Shown: positions 16,397 through 25,161, counted from the first letter of the stretch. The stretch is 64,000 bases of DNA from Verrucosispora sp. WMMD573 (GCF_027497175.1 NZ_CP114901.1:6200001-6264000); one strand, 5' to 3'. The notes: a model not told the origin generated them from the letters alone. Translations and numbers: made by a program.

Positions 16397-18162
16397 CACA
16401 GCCCCTCCCCCGTTGTGCCGTCCGTTTCCGTCGTCGATGCCGTGTCGGGGAGCTGCGCGGCGCGGTCCTTGGCAGCGAGGAGTTCGGAGCGCCAGCGGGC
16501 ACGTTCACCGATCGCCCGCAGCAGCCGATGCGCCATGGGGCCGACGTCGGGATCGTCGGGTCGGGCGAGTTCCCAGGCGTGGCGGACAGGTTCGACGGTG
16601 GCACCCTGGTCGTAGACGCCCTCCAGGCCGACACTCACCCCGAGCAGCGCCCGCACCCAGGCCCGGACATCGTGCTTGTGGTCAGAGAGGGTCTTGCCGG
16701 ACCAGTCGCGGGAGATGAGGATGCGCCGGCCGCCGATACCGAGGGTGTCCCGCTGGTGGACCTTGCCCTTGCAGCGGCCCGGCTTGAGCTTCGCGTGCGC
16801 CTTGCGCGGTTGGATGCCGTAGAGCAGCCAGTTCGCGCAGCGGTCGGTGCACGGGGTGACCTGGAGTTCCTGCCACAGCCGGTCGAGGTGGGCGCGTTGC
16901 CGGTCAGTCGTCGCCTTGTGGACGTCGCCCGTGTGCTTGGTGATGTATTTCGTGACGTAGCGGATGGTCCGTTCGGCGTCGTCGGTGCCGGGCATGACGC
17001 CGCGTGCGTCGACCTGGGAGCCGAAGCGCACGACGTGCACCGGTTCCGCGTCGAGGTCGTCGTCGATGGCGTCGAGTGCTTCCGACCAGGTGGTCAGCGG
17101 CGCGCGGGCGTCCTGGTCGACCCACACGGAAGCCTGCTCGTCCCAGACGGGCAGCCGGTCGAGGGTGTACCGCTGAACATCGACGCTGGGCCACCACACC
17201 TGGTGATAGGTAGCCGCCGCCACGGTCCGGAGCACGTCGCGCGGGATGGTGCCTCGGATGGCGAAGTGTGCGTGTGGGGCGAGGCGGCGTTGGGGCTCGA
17301 CGCAGCCGGCGTACTGGACGTTCCATCCCTCGCAGCGGCGCAGGTTCTGCCAGAACCGATCGAGCAGCCGAGGGAAGTGCACCGCGTCCCACGCCGCCCG
17401 GCGGTAGTCGTACCGGTCGGGGTTGAGCGGGGTGCCGTCGGGGCGGACCGGGCCGTACGAGTCGAGGGTGAGCGTGAGCCACATCGACGGCCGGTAGGTG
17501 GTGCCGTCGGGGGCGGTGTAGGTCTTGCCGACCGTACGGCGCTCGACCTTACGCCGAGGCAGGTCCGGGGCATCCTGGCGACGGCGGGTAGAACGCTTGC
17601 GCCGCCGACCGTTGTCCTCGTCGCCCTGGTCCTCGTCCCCGGTCGAGTGCGGCGGCGCGACCCGTCCCCGGAGCCCTTCGGCCGCGATTGCCTCTTCTAC
17701 TTCGCGGATTGCCTCGTCGAGATCTTCTACCTGGTCCCACTGGCTGGCTCGGGACGCCTCGTCGCGGGAGAACTCCAGGTGACCGCGCAGCAGGATCAGC
17801 GCCTTCTGTTCCTCGGTCGCCGGCTCCGGTGGCGGTAGCGGTTCGTCATCGCGGTGCCAGCCCTCCCGGATCTGGGCCTGCCGCAGCCGGCGGTTCTTCT
17901 TCGCGCACGGCCCGCACTTGTCCTCCCGGGTCGCGCCGCAAGGCAGGTCGATGACCTCAGTCAGGCCGGTGTTCAAGTCGGTGCGGCGCATCGCCAGGGG
18001 ACGGACGCAGACGCCGTACTCGGCCGCGATCTCCTTGAGCACGTCGACCGAGCGGGGTAGCGCCATGCGGGCCGCCCGCGACCCCGGCCGAGGAGGTGCA
18101 GCCGGGGTCGGGGCGGGTTCGAGGCCGGGCAGGGTGGGGGCGGTCGTAGAGGTCGCCGTCAT
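16396..18162 (-). CDS. rep: RepSA-type replication initiator
   Basis: 588 residues. The centre carries the HUH metal-binding motif (APHAHFAIRG, near residue 295) and, near residue 400, the Tyr-containing segment YVTKYITKHTGD expected for the relaxase-type nucleophile. The N-terminal part has a Cys cluster (CGATREDKCGPCAKK) like RepSA of pSAM2 and related rolling-circle initiators. A charged linker rich in Arg (about 180-205) precedes the catalytic region. It replicates the excised circle by rolling circle. The start is preceded by a GAGG; the next gene upstream is on the other strand. Confidence 0.9.
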   Translation of the reverse strand: MTATSTTAPTLPGLEPAPTPAAPPRPGSRAARMALPRSVDVLKEIAAEYGVCVRPLAMRRTDLNTGLTEVIDLPCGATREDKCGPCAKKNRRLRQAQIREGWHRDDEPLPPPEPATEEQKALILLRGHLEFSRDEASRASQWDQVEDLDEAIREVEEAIAAEGLRGRVAPPHSTGDEDQGDEDNGRRRKRSTRRRQDAPDLPRRKVERRTVGKTYTAPDGTTYRPSMWLTLTLDSYGPVRPDGTPLNPDRYDYRRAAWDAVHFPRLLDRFWQNLRRCEGWNVQYAGCVEPQRRLAPHAHFAIRGTIPRDVLRTVAAATYHQVWWPSVDVQRYTLDRLPVWDEQASVWVDQDARAPLTTWSEALDAIDDDLDAEPVHVVRFGSQVDARGVMPGTDDAERTIRYVTKYITKHTGDVHKATTDRQRAHLDRLWQELQVTPCTDRCANWLLYGIQPRKAHAKLKPGRCKGKVHQRDTLGIGGRRILISRDWSGKTLSDHKHDVRAWVRALLGVSVGLEGVYDQGATVEPVRHAWELARPDDPDVGPMAHRLLRAIGERARWRSELLAAKDRAAQLPDTASTTETDGTTGEGL

Positions 18163-18209
18163 GCAGCCTCACCAGCCGCCCGCGCAGGAAGACGTGGCAT
18201 GATTCGCTC

Positions 18210-18602
18210 GTGGAGCCCCGCGCCTGGCGGTACCGCTTCGAAGAGGTTCCGTGGCGGGACATCGAAGTCCGCTTCCGTGATCTTGTTCGGCGCTATCCCG
18301 ATTTCCAGCACATGGCTGACATCGTGGAAAGCGTGATCACCTGCGACGGAGCCGCCCGACTCGCCGCCCTTACCTCCATGCATGACCTCGTTGTGGCCGC
18401 GCGCCCCGTGCCGGATGAACCCCCGATCGAGGTGGTGGTTGTTCGATCGCCCTCGTCCGGACGAGTTGGCCCCGACGGGGTGCTGATCGAACATCGGACC
18501 GTGTCCGGCAGGGACGACGTGATCACCCGTCCCAGTGCAGACGCGGTACCACTGTTCTGGCGCTTCATGATCGAGAAGTTCGGCGTCGCGCCGATGCGGT
18601 AA
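18210..18602 (+). CDS. hypothetical AICE protein opposite rep
   Basis: 130 residues from GTG 18210. Sequence WRYRFEEVPWRDIEVRFRDLVRRYPDFQHMADIVESVITCDG suggests a helical N-terminal half, followed by strands (PPIEVVVVRSPSSGRVGPDGVLIEHRT). No known domain. A CATGAT sequence six bases before the GTG could be a -10 box of a leaderless transcript. It converges on the DUF2637 gene and is divergent from rep. Confidence 0.65.
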   Translation: MEPRAWRYRFEEVPWRDIEVRFRDLVRRYPDFQHMADIVESVITCDGAARLAALTSMHDLVVAARPVPDEPPIEVVVVRSPSSGRVGPDGVLIEHRTVSGRDDVITRPSADAVPLFWRFMIEKFGVAPMR

Positions 18603-18628
18603 GGCCACCTCAGGCAGAGATCGCGGCG

Positions 18629-19171
18629 TCATCGGATGATCCCCACCACCTGACGCCGGCCGGGCTGGACGACGCCGCGCGGTGGCAGCACGGAGACTGA
18701 TGCCGGCGGCATCACGTCAGCAGGCGGAACAGGCTCGGCCTGCTCGGGTTCGTCGTGCCGGTCGGCCTGCGATTGGGCCGGTTCCGGTGCCGGCGCGGTG
18801 GCGGGTGCACTGGACAGGACGACTTTGACCAGGGCGAGGAAGGCCAGCGAGGGGACGGCGGCGACGATCCAGCCCCACACGGAGGGTTCGGCTTCGGCGA
18901 CCTGGGCGGCGAGGGAGAGCAGGGCGAAGGCGACCAGGAGGACGCCGACGAAGCCGGCCGGTCGGCCGTTGCGGCGGCGGGCGCGGATTTCGAGGCCGAG
19001 GTAGATGGCCATGAGTTCGACGGCTACGGCGTTGGCCCAGCCGATCCAGTGTGGTTGGCCGTGGGCGACGGAGAGGTCATGGACGTGGGTGAAGGCGGCA
19101 GCGCCGGCCATGGTGCCGATGGCGAGCAGGATGAGCAGGCGTACGGCGGATTCGATGCGGTCGCGGGTCAC
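18629..19171 (-). CDS. DUF2637 / Spd-like membrane protein
   Basis: About 180 residues from GTG 19171, which overlaps the previous stop (GTGA). Four hydrophobic helices lie in the first 120 residues (LLILLAIGTMAGAAAF; WANAVAVELMAIYLGL; FVGVLLVAFALLSLAAQVA; WIVAAVPSLAFLALVKVVL), followed by a Pro/Ala/Glu-rich cytoplasmic tail. DUF2637 proteins accompany TraB in Streptomyces plasmids and AICEs, where Spd proteins help spread DNA between mycelial compartments. Confidence 0.85.
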   Translation of the reverse strand: MTRDRIESAVRLLILLAIGTMAGAAAFTHVHDLSVAHGQPHWIGWANAVAVELMAIYLGLEIRARRRNGRPAGFVGVLLVAFALLSLAAQVAEAEPSVWGWIVAAVPSLAFLALVKVVLSSAPATAPAPEPAQSQADRHDEPEQAEPVPPADVMPPASVSVLPPRGVVQPGRRQVVGIIR

Positions 19172-19356
19172 CGGCGGCTCCCGGTGTCGCGGACGGTCAG
19201 GCTGATGCGGATGCTTTGGCCGTCGAGGTCGCGGCGGCGGTTGACCATGTGCGCCAGGCCGTGCAGGGCGGCGGCGAGCCGGTCCGGGGTGCCGTCCAGT
19301 TCGATGTGCAGCGGCTTGATCCGGTGGGTGCCGAGGAAGAAGCGTTTGAGGGACAT
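19168..19356 (-). CDS. small AICE transfer-region protein
   Basis: 62 residues (MSLKRFFLGTHRIKPLHIELDGTP...). GGAGG lies in front of ATG 19356, overlapping the stop of the gene before it. The C-terminal half is basic and alternates polar and hydrophobic residues (GQSIRISLTVRDTGSRR). Function unknown. It lies between two members of the transfer operon and is coupled to the DUF2637 gene. Confidence 0.75.
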   Translation of the reverse strand: MSLKRFFLGTHRIKPLHIELDGTPDRLAAALHGLAHMVNRRRDLDGQSIRISLTVRDTGSRR

Positions 19357-19359
19357 CGG

Positions 19360-19614
19360 TTACCTCCGGGCCGGGGCGACGCGGGTACGGATGTGCTCGG
19401 GTGGTTCGCCGAGGGAGGCGACGGCTTCGGAGAGGCAGCGCCACAGCGCCCACGCCTCGTCGGGGGTGAGGTGCATGCGGCGCCGGCCGCCGCCGACGGC
19501 GAGATAGACCGGGTACGGGTCGGGCCGGTGCGGGTCGACGCGGACGGACACGGCGGTGCTGGTCTGCCCGTCGGGGTGCGGTGCGCGGAGGCGGTAGAAG
19601 GTCGGGGTGGTCAC
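19360..19614 (-). CDS. small AICE transfer-region protein
   Basis: 84 residues from GTG 19614, coupled to traB by GTGA. Begins MTTPTFYRLRAPHPDGQTST and contains LTPDEAWALWRCLSEAV, a short helix. No family recognised beyond its usual place after the FtsK-like gene in such elements. Confidence 0.75.
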   Translation of the reverse strand: MTTPTFYRLRAPHPDGQTSTAVSVRVDPHRPDPYPVYLAVGGGRRRMHLTPDEAWALWRCLSEAVASLGEPPEHIRTRVAPARR

Positions 19615-21233
19615 CGCGGCTCACCCCCGTCGGTGTCGCGGAGGATGTTGAGCAGGGAGTCCGGCAGCAGCGGTCCGCGTGGGCGGGGCAGCGGCGGGCG
19701 GTGGGTGGGTTCGGGGGCGGTTTCCCGGCCAACCTGGGCGAGGATGTCCGCCGCGTCAGCCGGGGCCGGATGGGTCGCGGCGAGCTGGCGGATGTCGTCG
19801 TCGGTGATGTGGGAGAAGCGGACCCGGGCGGGTTCGGGGGTGCCGTCGAGGATCACGTAGCCGACGCCCTTGGCCCATCGGGGCATCTGGTCGGCCAGGG
19901 CGCCCCGGTTGCGGGCACCGTCGCCGAGGATTAGGTCGACCTGAGCGGCCTCGGTCAGGCCGAGCGCGATGCGGGTCGGGAACAGGTCCCGGAACGGCAG
20001 GACTTCCTTGCGCGGGTCCTGCAACGCCGCCACGACCAGGACGCCGACGCCGGCCCCTTGGGACAGCAGCAGCCCCAGCGACGAAGCGATGCGCTTACGC
20101 AGCTCAGCATCTTGCAGGTAGGCGGTGAGGGCGGCCATCTCGTCGATGACGACCACGACCAGGGGGTCAGCCTCGGTCGGCGTGTGTACTCGGACCGTGC
20201 CGGCAAGGCGGGTCTGCCGCTCGCGCAGCACGGTGACGGCCTCGTCGAGGAGGTCGGCCATGGCCTCGAAGGACTTGCCGGCGAAGCGGGCGAACAGCGG
20301 TCGGCCCATGGCGAACTCCATGCCGCCCTTGGGGTCGATCACCCACAGCCGCACCAGCCCGGAGCTGATCCCACCGGCGAGGGAGCGGACGAGGGACCAC
20401 AGCACCGAGCCCTTACCGGAGCGGGTCGCGCCACCGATCAGGACGTGGGTGGCGAGCAGGTGCAGGGACCAGTGCCGCAGGTCTTCCCGCCGGGCCAGGG
20501 GCAGCGCGGTGAGGTCGGGCACCACAGGCACGTCGAACGGCTTCACCACCGTGCGCAGCGCATCGGTACGGACCACGACCAGGTAAACCAGCGACGGCCG
20601 ATCCCGGTACCGCAGCCGATCCACCCAGCCCAGCACCAACGCCCAATAGCCAGTCCGGGGCGGCGGATCGCCGGGACGCTCCGAGTAGACCCGGGCATGG
20701 CGGCGACCGAACGCGTACGCCAAATTGGCCGTGACCTTCTGGAACTCCTCCGGCGTCTGCCCACGCACCATGCGAACCGTCAGCACGTCCAGCGCCTGAT
20801 CGGAGCGCACCCGCAGCAACTGCGGCATGACCGGCCGATGGTCATACGTGCGGGTCAGCCCGCACAGCGTCATGGCTTCCCGCCAGGCCCGCCGGTAGAC
20901 GAACACCTGACGGAACCAGCCCAGCACCGGCCCCGCGCACCAGTCCCACCACGATGTTTCGTGCTTCCACCGCCACACCGCCGACACCAGACCGGCCAGA
21001 ACCAGCGGCACGATCAGCCCGGCCCGGCCGAACTCGGCGTAGAGCCACCCGCCGGCCACGACCAGGCCCACGATCACCGGATGCCGCACACACCAGACGA
21101 CAGCCCGGAACAGCCACCGCAGCAGCATCCCGAGCGCGATCAGCCACAGCGGCAGCTCAAGCCGCCGAGGACGGATCACCATCAGATCCCCGGCCGTGGT
21201 CATCACGACCTCACCACGCGGCCGGCGAATCAT
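19611..21233 (-). CDS. traB: FtsK/SpoIIIE-type DNA transfer protein (TraB)
   Basis: 540 residues. N-terminal membrane segments (about 20-75: LWLIALGMLLRWLFRAVVW, HPVIVGLVVAGGWLYAEF, LIVPLVLAGLVSAVW) anchor it. The motor domain has Walker A GGATRSGKGS and Walker B VVVVIDEM, followed by LLSQGAGVGVLVVAALQDPRKE and the ARLALG-like segment TRIALGLTEAAQVDLIL. The C-terminus (DDDIRQLAATHP) leads to a short tail. Known TraB proteins form hexameric pores and move double-stranded DNA between mycelia. Confidence 0.93.
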   Translation of the reverse strand: MIRRPRGEVVMTTAGDLMVIRPRRLELPLWLIALGMLLRWLFRAVVWCVRHPVIVGLVVAGGWLYAEFGRAGLIVPLVLAGLVSAVWRWKHETSWWDWCAGPVLGWFRQVFVYRRAWREAMTLCGLTRTYDHRPVMPQLLRVRSDQALDVLTVRMVRGQTPEEFQKVTANLAYAFGRRHARVYSERPGDPPPRTGYWALVLGWVDRLRYRDRPSLVYLVVVRTDALRTVVKPFDVPVVPDLTALPLARREDLRHWSLHLLATHVLIGGATRSGKGSVLWSLVRSLAGGISSGLVRLWVIDPKGGMEFAMGRPLFARFAGKSFEAMADLLDEAVTVLRERQTRLAGTVRVHTPTEADPLVVVVIDEMAALTAYLQDAELRKRIASSLGLLLSQGAGVGVLVVAALQDPRKEVLPFRDLFPTRIALGLTEAAQVDLILGDGARNRGALADQMPRWAKGVGYVILDGTPEPARVRFSHITDDDIRQLAATHPAPADAADILAQVGRETAPEPTHRPPLPRPRGPLLPDSLLNILRDTDGGEPR

Positions 21234-21261
21234 CGAACACCCCGCACGACCGCTACCAGCC

Positions 21262-21375
21262 CCCGCGTAGACGCGGGCATACCCTTGGACACGTCACGAC
21301 CTCTCTCGACAGAGCAGGGGAAGAGACACCAGGGGGCGGGGTTGCCGTCCGCCAAGACCAGACAGCCCCGCCCCC
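21262..21375. terminator. hairpins between pra-like gene and traB
   Basis: Two inverted repeats: 21262-21267 with 21272-21277 (6 bp, 4-nt loop), and 21332-21341 with 21366-21375 (10 bp of G/C, 24-nt loop). They lie in the gap between two genes on the minus strand and may end the pra-like transcript or lower read-through into traB. Confidence 0.5.
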
Positions 21376-21386
21376 ACCAACAGCGG

Positions 21387-21782
21387 CTACGCCGCCGCCT
21401 TCTTGCCGCCGACCACCGGAGCCCGAAGCCCGGTCGCCCGCAGCGAGTACGCCATCCGACCGTTGTTCGCCACGTACGGCGTCACCGTCATCCCGTCGAA
21501 CTCCACCGCCTCGAACGGCGCACCCGACGGCGGCACCGGCTGATAGTCAGCCGAGATCTTCACCGTCGTCTCCCGGGACCGCTTGCCCAGCTCAGGGTCA
21601 AGGTCCATCACCCGGACCTGCCACACCCGCTGACCGGTCACCTTGTCCTTCGCCGGGGACCGCCGACCCGTCTTCTCGTCGTAGTCCTCCACCTCACCCA
21701 GCGACTCGGGCACCAACGCGCACCCCGCCGGGAACACGTCCTCGAACCGCACGGCGAACCTCGTACCGCCACGCAGAGCCAT
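21387..21782 (-). CDS. pra: Pra-like activator of AICE replication and excision
   Basis: 131 residues from ATG 21782, with GGAGGTG in front (the longer frame to 21839 has no such site). The sequence MALRGGTRFAVRFEDVFPAGCALVPE ... VWQVRVMDLDPE ... PFEAVEFDGMTVTPYV ... SLRATGLRAP matches the conserved family described as plasmid replication, integration and excision activator, whose model is Pra of pSAM2. In pSAM2, Pra turns on the rep-xis-int genes and KorSA represses pra. The large palindrome directly upstream fits such control. Confidence 0.85.
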   Translation of the reverse strand: MALRGGTRFAVRFEDVFPAGCALVPESLGEVEDYDEKTGRRSPAKDKVTGQRVWQVRVMDLDPELGKRSRETTVKISADYQPVPPSGAPFEAVEFDGMTVTPYVANNGRMAYSLRATGLRAPVVGGKKAAA

Positions 21783-21791
21783 CGCCCACCT

Positions 21792-21863
21792 CCAACTTGT
21801 TGACTTGTCTGCCAAGCTGCGGTCCAAGGTAGACGGCACTTGGCAGACAAGTCAACAAGTTGG
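21792..21863. promoter_or_regulatory. 25-bp perfect palindrome upstream of pra
   Basis: The arms 21792-21816 and 21839-21863 are perfect inverted repeats of 25 bp around a 22-bp spacer (21817-21838). Each arm holds two ACTTGT-type half-sites (ACTTGTTGACTTGTC). A related motif, CTTGG-AGACAAGT, lies in front of the short gntR. It is most likely the operator of a KorSA-like repressor, with the pra promoter in or next to it. The left arm ends about 10 bp from the pra start codon and just upstream of its ribosome-binding site. Confidence 0.8.
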
Positions 21864-22143
21864 CCCGGAGAGGCCGGCATCAGCACCTACGTCGCGCCCC
21901 TCAATCACAAGGTGCACATACTGGACAGCACACAAGCGACAGATTCTTGACAAAAATACCGCCGGGACTCGACAGACCGTGAGGAATAACCACAACAATT
22001 CGGTCCTTCGCCCCATAACGTCAACCGGAGCAACCCGCGCCCGCCCGCAATCTTCGGGTAAAATTCCTCGGCCCCTCCCAGTAATCCGCAAAGCAGTCCC
22101 GCGCCAGCGCCGACCTTCTACAGCGATGGAAATTTGGAGAGCA

Positions 22144-22386
22144 ATGGAAACCTGGGCGATCGTGGCGATCGTTGCCGCTGTAGCAGTGGTAGTTGCGCTG
22201 GCAGGCGGGTGGCTCCGGAAGCTTCGAATGCGCTCACCGGAACATGAATTGAACGTCGAGGCGCCGCCGAGTGGGCAACTAAAAGTCCGCCGGTCCCTTT
22301 TCTTTCGTAGCAAGGTGAAAAATAGAGGCGCCAAAGTTGATATCGATGAAACTGACTCCTACGACTCGAAGTTCGATATCCGTTGA
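22144..22386 (+). CDS. cargo protein A: 80-aa single-pass membrane protein
   Basis: 80 residues from ATG 22144, with GGAGA six bases upstream (an in-frame ATG at 22126 would add six residues). Residues 2-22 form one hydrophobic helix (WAIVAIVAAVAVVVALAGGWL). A basic stop signal (RKLRMR) follows, then a cytoplasmic tail that starts with ELNVEAPPSGQLKVRRSL and ends in an acidic stretch VDIDETDSYDSKFDIR. No family recognised. The last codon overlaps the ATPase start (TTGA). First gene of a tightly coupled, AT-richer three-gene operon. Confidence 0.75.
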   Translation: METWAIVAIVAAVAVVVALAGGWLRKLRMRSPEHELNVEAPPSGQLKVRRSLFFRSKVKNRGAKVDIDETDSYDSKFDIR

Positions 22387-23201
22387 AGCCAACAGACTTA
22401 TACAACTTCGACTCACTTCTTTCGTCGTTCCATCACCACGACTGGGATCAGCGACCCTACGTCTCAATCGCCGGAGCTCCAGGATCCGGCAAAACCAAGA
22501 TATTAGAATACCTCGTAACGAGTCTTATCAGAAATAACGGCCGAGTCCTGCATTTCGACGGCAGGCGCCAGCGAGAAGAGGAAGCTTTACTGCTTCGAGC
22601 GCTTGCGTGCGTTTCTCAGGATGAACTAAAGAATACGCGATCCGCTTTGGTGAGAACACCCAACCACATATCCATTGCGAATGCGAACCTTTATAAATCG
22701 TCAATTCGAGTAAGGCTTCCTTCCAACTTCTCGATTTTCGGACGACGTCCCGCCCTCGTCGCCACTCCGCAGAGCAAACTCCCCACCCTCTTGGAAGAGA
22801 TAGGGGAAATAGGTCAGCCAACATGGGTGGCAATTGATCACTTCGACGAGGCAGTCGAACCACTAACCATCGTGGCAGATCATTTTCGAGAACGCATAGT
22901 GCGGACCACAGGCCTTTACCTCGTGACTGTTCACTCGAATCGCCCAGCTGCGAGCGGAACTGGCTTTCCCCTGACGCATGGCCCACTCAAGCCCACAGTC
23001 TTTGAAGTTGATGCTCTGGGAGTTCACAAGCTCCACGACTGGGCGGGGAAGCTAGGGCTGCAGATCGACTTTAGCGATGCTGAGCTTCTGCATGCACAGA
23101 CCGATGGATTTGCTGGCGCCGCTTGGACACAGATTATGAGCCTTATCGTCAAAGGCTGGAGCCGAAGCACAGTCAAGAGGGGCCAGCTGAGTCATGACTA
23201 A
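22383..23201 (+). CDS. cargo protein B: P-loop NTPase
   Basis: 272 residues from TTG 22383, overlapping the stop of gene A as TTGA. Walker A is GAPGSGKTKILEYL (near residue 31). A likely Walker B is WVAIDHFDEA (near residue 147; hydrophobic strand then D..D). The fold resembles AAA/STAND-type ATPases that sense or clamp partners. A possible sensor region follows (LYLVTVHSNRP). Gene C begins inside its 3' end (8-nt overlap). It uses rare codons for this host, including TTA leucine codons, and is clearly lower in GC than the backbone, which suggests recent acquisition. Confidence 0.85.
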   Translation: MKPTDLYNFDSLLSSFHHHDWDQRPYVSIAGAPGSGKTKILEYLVTSLIRNNGRVLHFDGRRQREEEALLLRALACVSQDELKNTRSALVRTPNHISIANANLYKSSIRVRLPSNFSIFGRRPALVATPQSKLPTLLEEIGEIGQPTWVAIDHFDEAVEPLTIVADHFRERIVRTTGLYLVTVHSNRPAASGTGFPLTHGPLKPTVFEVDALGVHKLHDWAGKLGLQIDFSDAELLHAQTDGFAGAAWTQIMSLIVKGWSRSTVKRGQLSHD

Positions 23202-25161
23202 AGCTGGAAGAATAGTCAACGACGATTTCCCAGTCGAAGATTTTCTCATAATGCTGGGCTCCCCGATCTCTAGGTTATTGCTTATCGAAAGGTTTTCCAA
23301 AGGGGACGCGTCCATTTACTCAGATGGGCGGTTCACACCCGAAGTGTACGAATCCCTAGCGAGCATCGCTTTTGCACGCGATCCGATATCCGGCGACTTT
23401 TATGCGCGCCCCGAGCTAGAGCCCCTTCTACTAGCCACCTTGGTCAGGGTCTACCCCTCGGCGGCGCCCGAGCTAGCTGAAAGGCTAATCACTCGGCAAA
23501 TTGGCCATGAAGTGCTTGACAGCACGGATTTTATAAGCTGGATGATTCGCCACCGTTGGCATCCACTTGCGTGCGCTTCCGTAGCAGCCGCAGCCGCATT
23601 CGCCCCTCACGAGGTCGACGGCATCATCTACGGTTTACGTCGTGGTGACCACGGCACAGACAGAGCGAACCTTGCTCTTACATCTTACGCCACAGCGGCG
23701 CAGCGTTGGGCTGCTGCGCTCGAGCCGCCGAGGAATAAGACCGGATATACCTACTTTACATTGAATGCCCTAATAAATTTCGAGCGCCTTCCAATCGAGC
23801 GCAGATTCTCACCCCCGCGGACGCCAAAATTTTCCGAGACCGACGGTTTCGTGCCCTTGGCCATCCAACAGGGTCCAAAGAGATCAGGTGCCCGGAATAC
23901 TACTACTCTTGTAACACAACCACAGACTGCCGGCTACGTCTTAAACCAGCGCAATCCGCTGGCACGGCCAGCGCTACCTAATGGGTGGAGCGAGGCTCCC
24001 AGGGATTATCAGGTCCCAATCTTTGGGCTCCCAGAAATCGCCTTGAGCGAAAGCACATTACAGCTCCTTCAGCTAGTCATTGCCGAGCGAGGACCAAGTC
24101 AAGTCAATGAGAGGCTAGAGCTTGATGTCGACTCACAGCTAGTACACCGCGAAGCGGCGATCGCGATTTCAGATACGGCGGCGAGCGACCACGTTTTATT
24201 TGTATACCTTGGCTCACTTCCCAGCTCGATTGCCGACGCCCTGCCGATAACTGTTACATCGCTTGCCGGCGACCGCCTGATCCCAGGAGGTGGTCCGATA
24301 ATTAGTAGGTACAGGGCCGAGATGGCTACGGCTTTAGCTCAGGTCACCGACCACGCGATAGGCACAGGCGCAGGCGGGATCGTTATTTCTGCCAGCGATT
24401 GGTCGCGCATCGACCGTTCAATTCGGGAGCCATGGCGATTCGTTAGCACCAGCCGAGAGTACGTAGACGTCTCGATGGTTGAGGTCAAGTGGACGGAACC
24501 GCTTGGCCCTCACACCACCAGCCGCGAACTTTGGCCTTTTAATGGCGCGTCCAGAGGAATAGTGCCGATAGAAGGATTTAGGAACGGTAGCGACGACAGT
24601 TACTCAGTCAAGATTTCACTCTCAGACATGCGGTCACTAAAGGTGTTAGAACTCGATTCGATCCCTCGACCATCAAGTCTTCCGGCACTGACTCGACCGT
24701 CCCGCATTCGCGCCTATGTTCAATGGTCGACCGCAGCATATCTCAGCCTTTTCACGTTTGTGACCGTGTGCGCCGCCGCACTCATAGCCCTATCCTTGAC
24801 TGTGGCGACCGGCGGAGTCTCCAGTTTCGACTACTCCACTCTCTCACTGATCGTGTCTCTGACCTCAGTAACGACGTCACCTTTTATTGCGTACTTGGCC
24901 ACCGTAGGAAACCGCAAGGAATCGGGGCTATTGAGGTACCGTTCTGCGCTGGTGCGCGCAGCTGCAGTAGCAGGAATCACCCTGCTCTCGTCCGCCGCGT
25001 CCCTCCTTTCCGACTCACATTATGTAGCGGAATATGCTGCCGCGACGGTCAACCTGATTGTGGGAGGCTATCTAGTTCTCTCAGCAGGGCTGTCGATCGC
25101 TCTCCGACTACGCCTAAGGCCAAGGATCGATAGGTTCTATCACCACCAGCAAACCATATAA
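23194..25161 (+). CDS. cargo protein C: large protein with four C-terminal membrane helices
   Basis: 655 residues, ATG 23194. Residues 1-180 look all-helical (repeats such as LLLATLVRVYPSAAPELAERLI), 180-300 include a Pro-rich stretch, and 300-500 look alpha/beta. Four hydrophobic helices lie at about 515-538, 549-570, 588-606 and 614-637, and the protein ends in a basic tail. I do not recognise a family. Together with protein B it could be a sensor ATPase plus membrane effector, the layout of many abortive-infection systems; this is inference. AT-rich for the host and contains TTA codons. Confidence 0.85.
   Translation: MTKAGRIVNDDFPVEDFLIMLGSPISRLLLIERFSKGDASIYSDGRFTPEVYESLASIAFARDPISGDFYARPELEPLLLATLVRVYPSAAPELAERLITRQIGHEVLDSTDFISWMIRHRWHPLACASVAAAAAFAPHEVDGIIYGLRRGDHGTDRANLALTSYATAAQRWAAALEPPRNKTGYTYFTLNALINFERLPIERRFSPPRTPKFSETDGFVPLAIQQGPKRSGARNTTTLVTQPQTAGYVLNQRNPLARPALPNGWSEAPRDYQVPIFGLPEIALSESTLQLLQLVIAERGPSQVNERLELDVDSQLVHREAAIAISDTAASDHVLFVYLGSLPSSIADALPITVTSLAGDRLIPGGGPIISRYRAEMATALAQVTDHAIGTGAGGIVISASDWSRIDRSIREPWRFVSTSREYVDVSMVEVKWTEPLGPHTTSRELWPFNGASRGIVPIEGFRNGSDDSYSVKISLSDMRSLKVLELDSIPRPSSLPALTRPSRIRAYVQWSTAAYLSLFTFVTVCAAALIALSLTVATGGVSSFDYSTLSLIVSLTSVTTSPFIAYLATVGNRKESGLLRYRSALVRAAAVAGITLLSSAASLLSDSHYVAEYAAATVNLIVGGYLVLSAGLSIALRLRLRPRIDRFYHHQQTI

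Noticed and set aside
16215..16634. N-terminal extension of the integrase frame
   Set aside because: It covers xis and the 3' part of rep, and ATG 16214 overlaps the xis stop as expected for coupled genes.
22118..22537. Other small frames on both strands at the start of the cargo operon
   Set aside because: They lack ribosome-binding sites and overlap the better-supported A and B genes.
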